From Gnetum montanum (lineage: Eukaryota > Streptophyta > Gnetopsida > Gnetales > Gnetaceae), in the NCBI GenBank assembly GCA_015680685.1, contig MNCI01015984.1:516127-574477 (forward strand): DNA of 58,351 nt, in the 5' to 3' direction. The position numbers and the translations under genes were made by a program. Below, piece after piece: positions 57,268 to 58,351 of the stretch. The notes beneath the pieces are model-generated. The model saw nothing but the letters and a program-made list of their open reading frames with translations, did not search any database and was not told the DNA's origin. The first letter of the stretch is position 1. Every line of letters begins with the position of its first letter.

Positions 57268-58167
57268 GTGGTTGAGGCCATGTACACGCCTCCACCATCT
57301 AACACTTCGGAGCCCCCTTTAGTCCAAAGGAGTGTAACGCATATGGTTATGCTAACACATACCGTAACTGACTGGATCAAGGTAGGCCACCTTTCCAGGA
57401 AACTAACTGACCCTAGGAGTCCCTTTATTTATTTGCAGATCACTAGAAATGCACCACATCGAGCTCTTCTTGACTTAGGTTTTGGAGTCAACTTAATTTC
57501 GCAAAAGATGTATCACGCCTAGAACCTGCCACAACTTAAGAAGAGCAATATCCAACTAGAGTTGGTGGACCAGTCCATCACCATTCCCTTGGGCTTGGTG
57601 GAGGATGTTATTACCACTGTGTGTGGATGGTCCTACCCAGCGGATTTTCTAGTGATCGATGTTAACAACAACGAAGGGGACTTCCCAATTATAATGGGAA
57701 GGGCATGGCTAAGCACAGTAGGTGCATGCCTTAGGATCCACAATCTTTCCTTGGAAATCTCTAAGATAAACATATGTGGAAGGATTGAGAAGAGGATAGT
57801 TCCATGCATCACATATAGTGATTCATCGGGTGATGACATGGAGGAAATGTCTCCATGTAACAGGTGTGCCCAAGAAACTCTACAACAAAGATGCCTATAT
57901 GTAGCAACCACACAAGAAGTAGTAGACACCCCGTGGTTGACAGCTTCTCGTAGGAGCAGAAAAATATGCATGAAAAAAACTGAGGAAACTCATGCCAATA
58001 ACTGTGGCATAGACTCATTGGAACGTGAGCATTGCCAACTTCCACCCCTCAACTTAAGATCATCAATTGGGAGAAGTTGGGCACTTCTTAGAAATTCCAA
58101 TAGGCGCTCACTATTTTGGATCTCTCCCTTACAACTTAGTCATGGAGGAGATGGCCACCTATGCTAA
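57268..58167 (+). pseudogene. Retroviral-type protease of element B2, decayed
   Basis: The region SVTHMVMLTHTVTDWIKVGH to FPIIMGRAWLSTVGA parallels the protease of B1. The active site has changed from ALLDSGSRVN to ALLDLGFGVN, so the catalytic D-S-G is lost, and one TAG follows at about 57520. The frame is continuous with gag. Confidence 0.83.
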
Positions 58168-58351
58168 TCATATGGGGCCCTCAGTTCTTTTAAGTTTTTG
58201 TTTTACAACGTTTTTGTTTTACACATTTTTGTTTTACAACTTTCTTTAACTTTTGATGTTTTTGTTTTACACCATCGTTATACTTTTCTATTTTTTGTGT
58301 GTTTGTTATCCACCATGTAAGTTCGTCACCCAATAAGTGTTCAGACCGATG

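Larger units (their letters stand above)
53627..58351 (+). mobile_element. Element B2: second copy of the B family (3' part beyond window)
   Basis: 5' LTR (53627-54687), tRNA-Asp-type primer-binding site (54688-54707), gag (54832-57250) and protease (57268-58167) lie in order on the plus strand. It resembles B1 throughout in opposite orientation. No pol is seen in the window, in line with B1. Confidence 0.9.

Overview
This is plant nuclear DNA, almost entirely made of old, nested transposable elements around one recognisable host gene. The long LTR retrotransposons of Ty3/gypsy type, the L1-type LINE, the small GT-AG introns and the low gene density suggest a large-genome seed plant. A gymnosperm is plausible, but nothing in the window fixes the species. 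Almost all element reading frames carry in-frame stops, mostly at positions where a relative has Gln, Trp or Arg, as expected from decay of methylated cytosines.

Layout. (1) 1-12456, plus strand: element A1, a Tat/Ogre-like LTR retrotransposon cut at its left by the window edge. It has gag and protease, but its RT/RNase H/integrase block is missing. In that place sits a minus-strand, intron-containing gene of about 1,040 codons (4978-8624). A 24-codon remnant of the integrase C-terminus survives at 9472-9546, then come a 37-bp repeat array, a polypurine tract and a 1.44-kb 3' LTR. (2) 14367-17551, minus strand: an apparently intact eight-exon gene for the DEAD-box mRNA-export helicase DBP5/LOS4 (509 aa). 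(3) About 18080-23250, minus strand: a decayed L1-type LINE whose 3' end lies about 0.5 kb upstream of the helicase start codon. (4) 23250-25640: AT-rich DNA with a tandem repeat. (5) 25640-53626: a nest. A degenerate LTR (C') is followed by element C (plus strand). C is interrupted by element B1 (29055-36409, minus, target duplication AGCAT/AGAAT) and by element A2 (37780-50988, minus, target duplication TTATC). (6) 53627-58351, plus strand: element B2, a second B-family copy running off the window.

A2 is a pol-bearing relative of A1. Both share LTR ends, polypurine tract, gag-pro type, and two 37-bp-type repeat arrays, one after protease and one after integrase. In A2 the arrays bracket pol; in A1 they bracket the antisense gene. 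B1 has only gag and protease between its LTRs, so it looks non-autonomous. B-family LTRs carry clusters of the palindrome GCGATATCGC just upstream of the TATA box, and copy number differs between LTRs.

The most notable object is the antisense gene of A1. Six introns with consistent phase join seven exons without a frameshift, interrupted only by point stop codons. Because the introns are antisense to the element's own transcript, they would survive retrotransposition. It looks like a gene carried, and probably amplified, by a retrotransposon in place of its polymerase.
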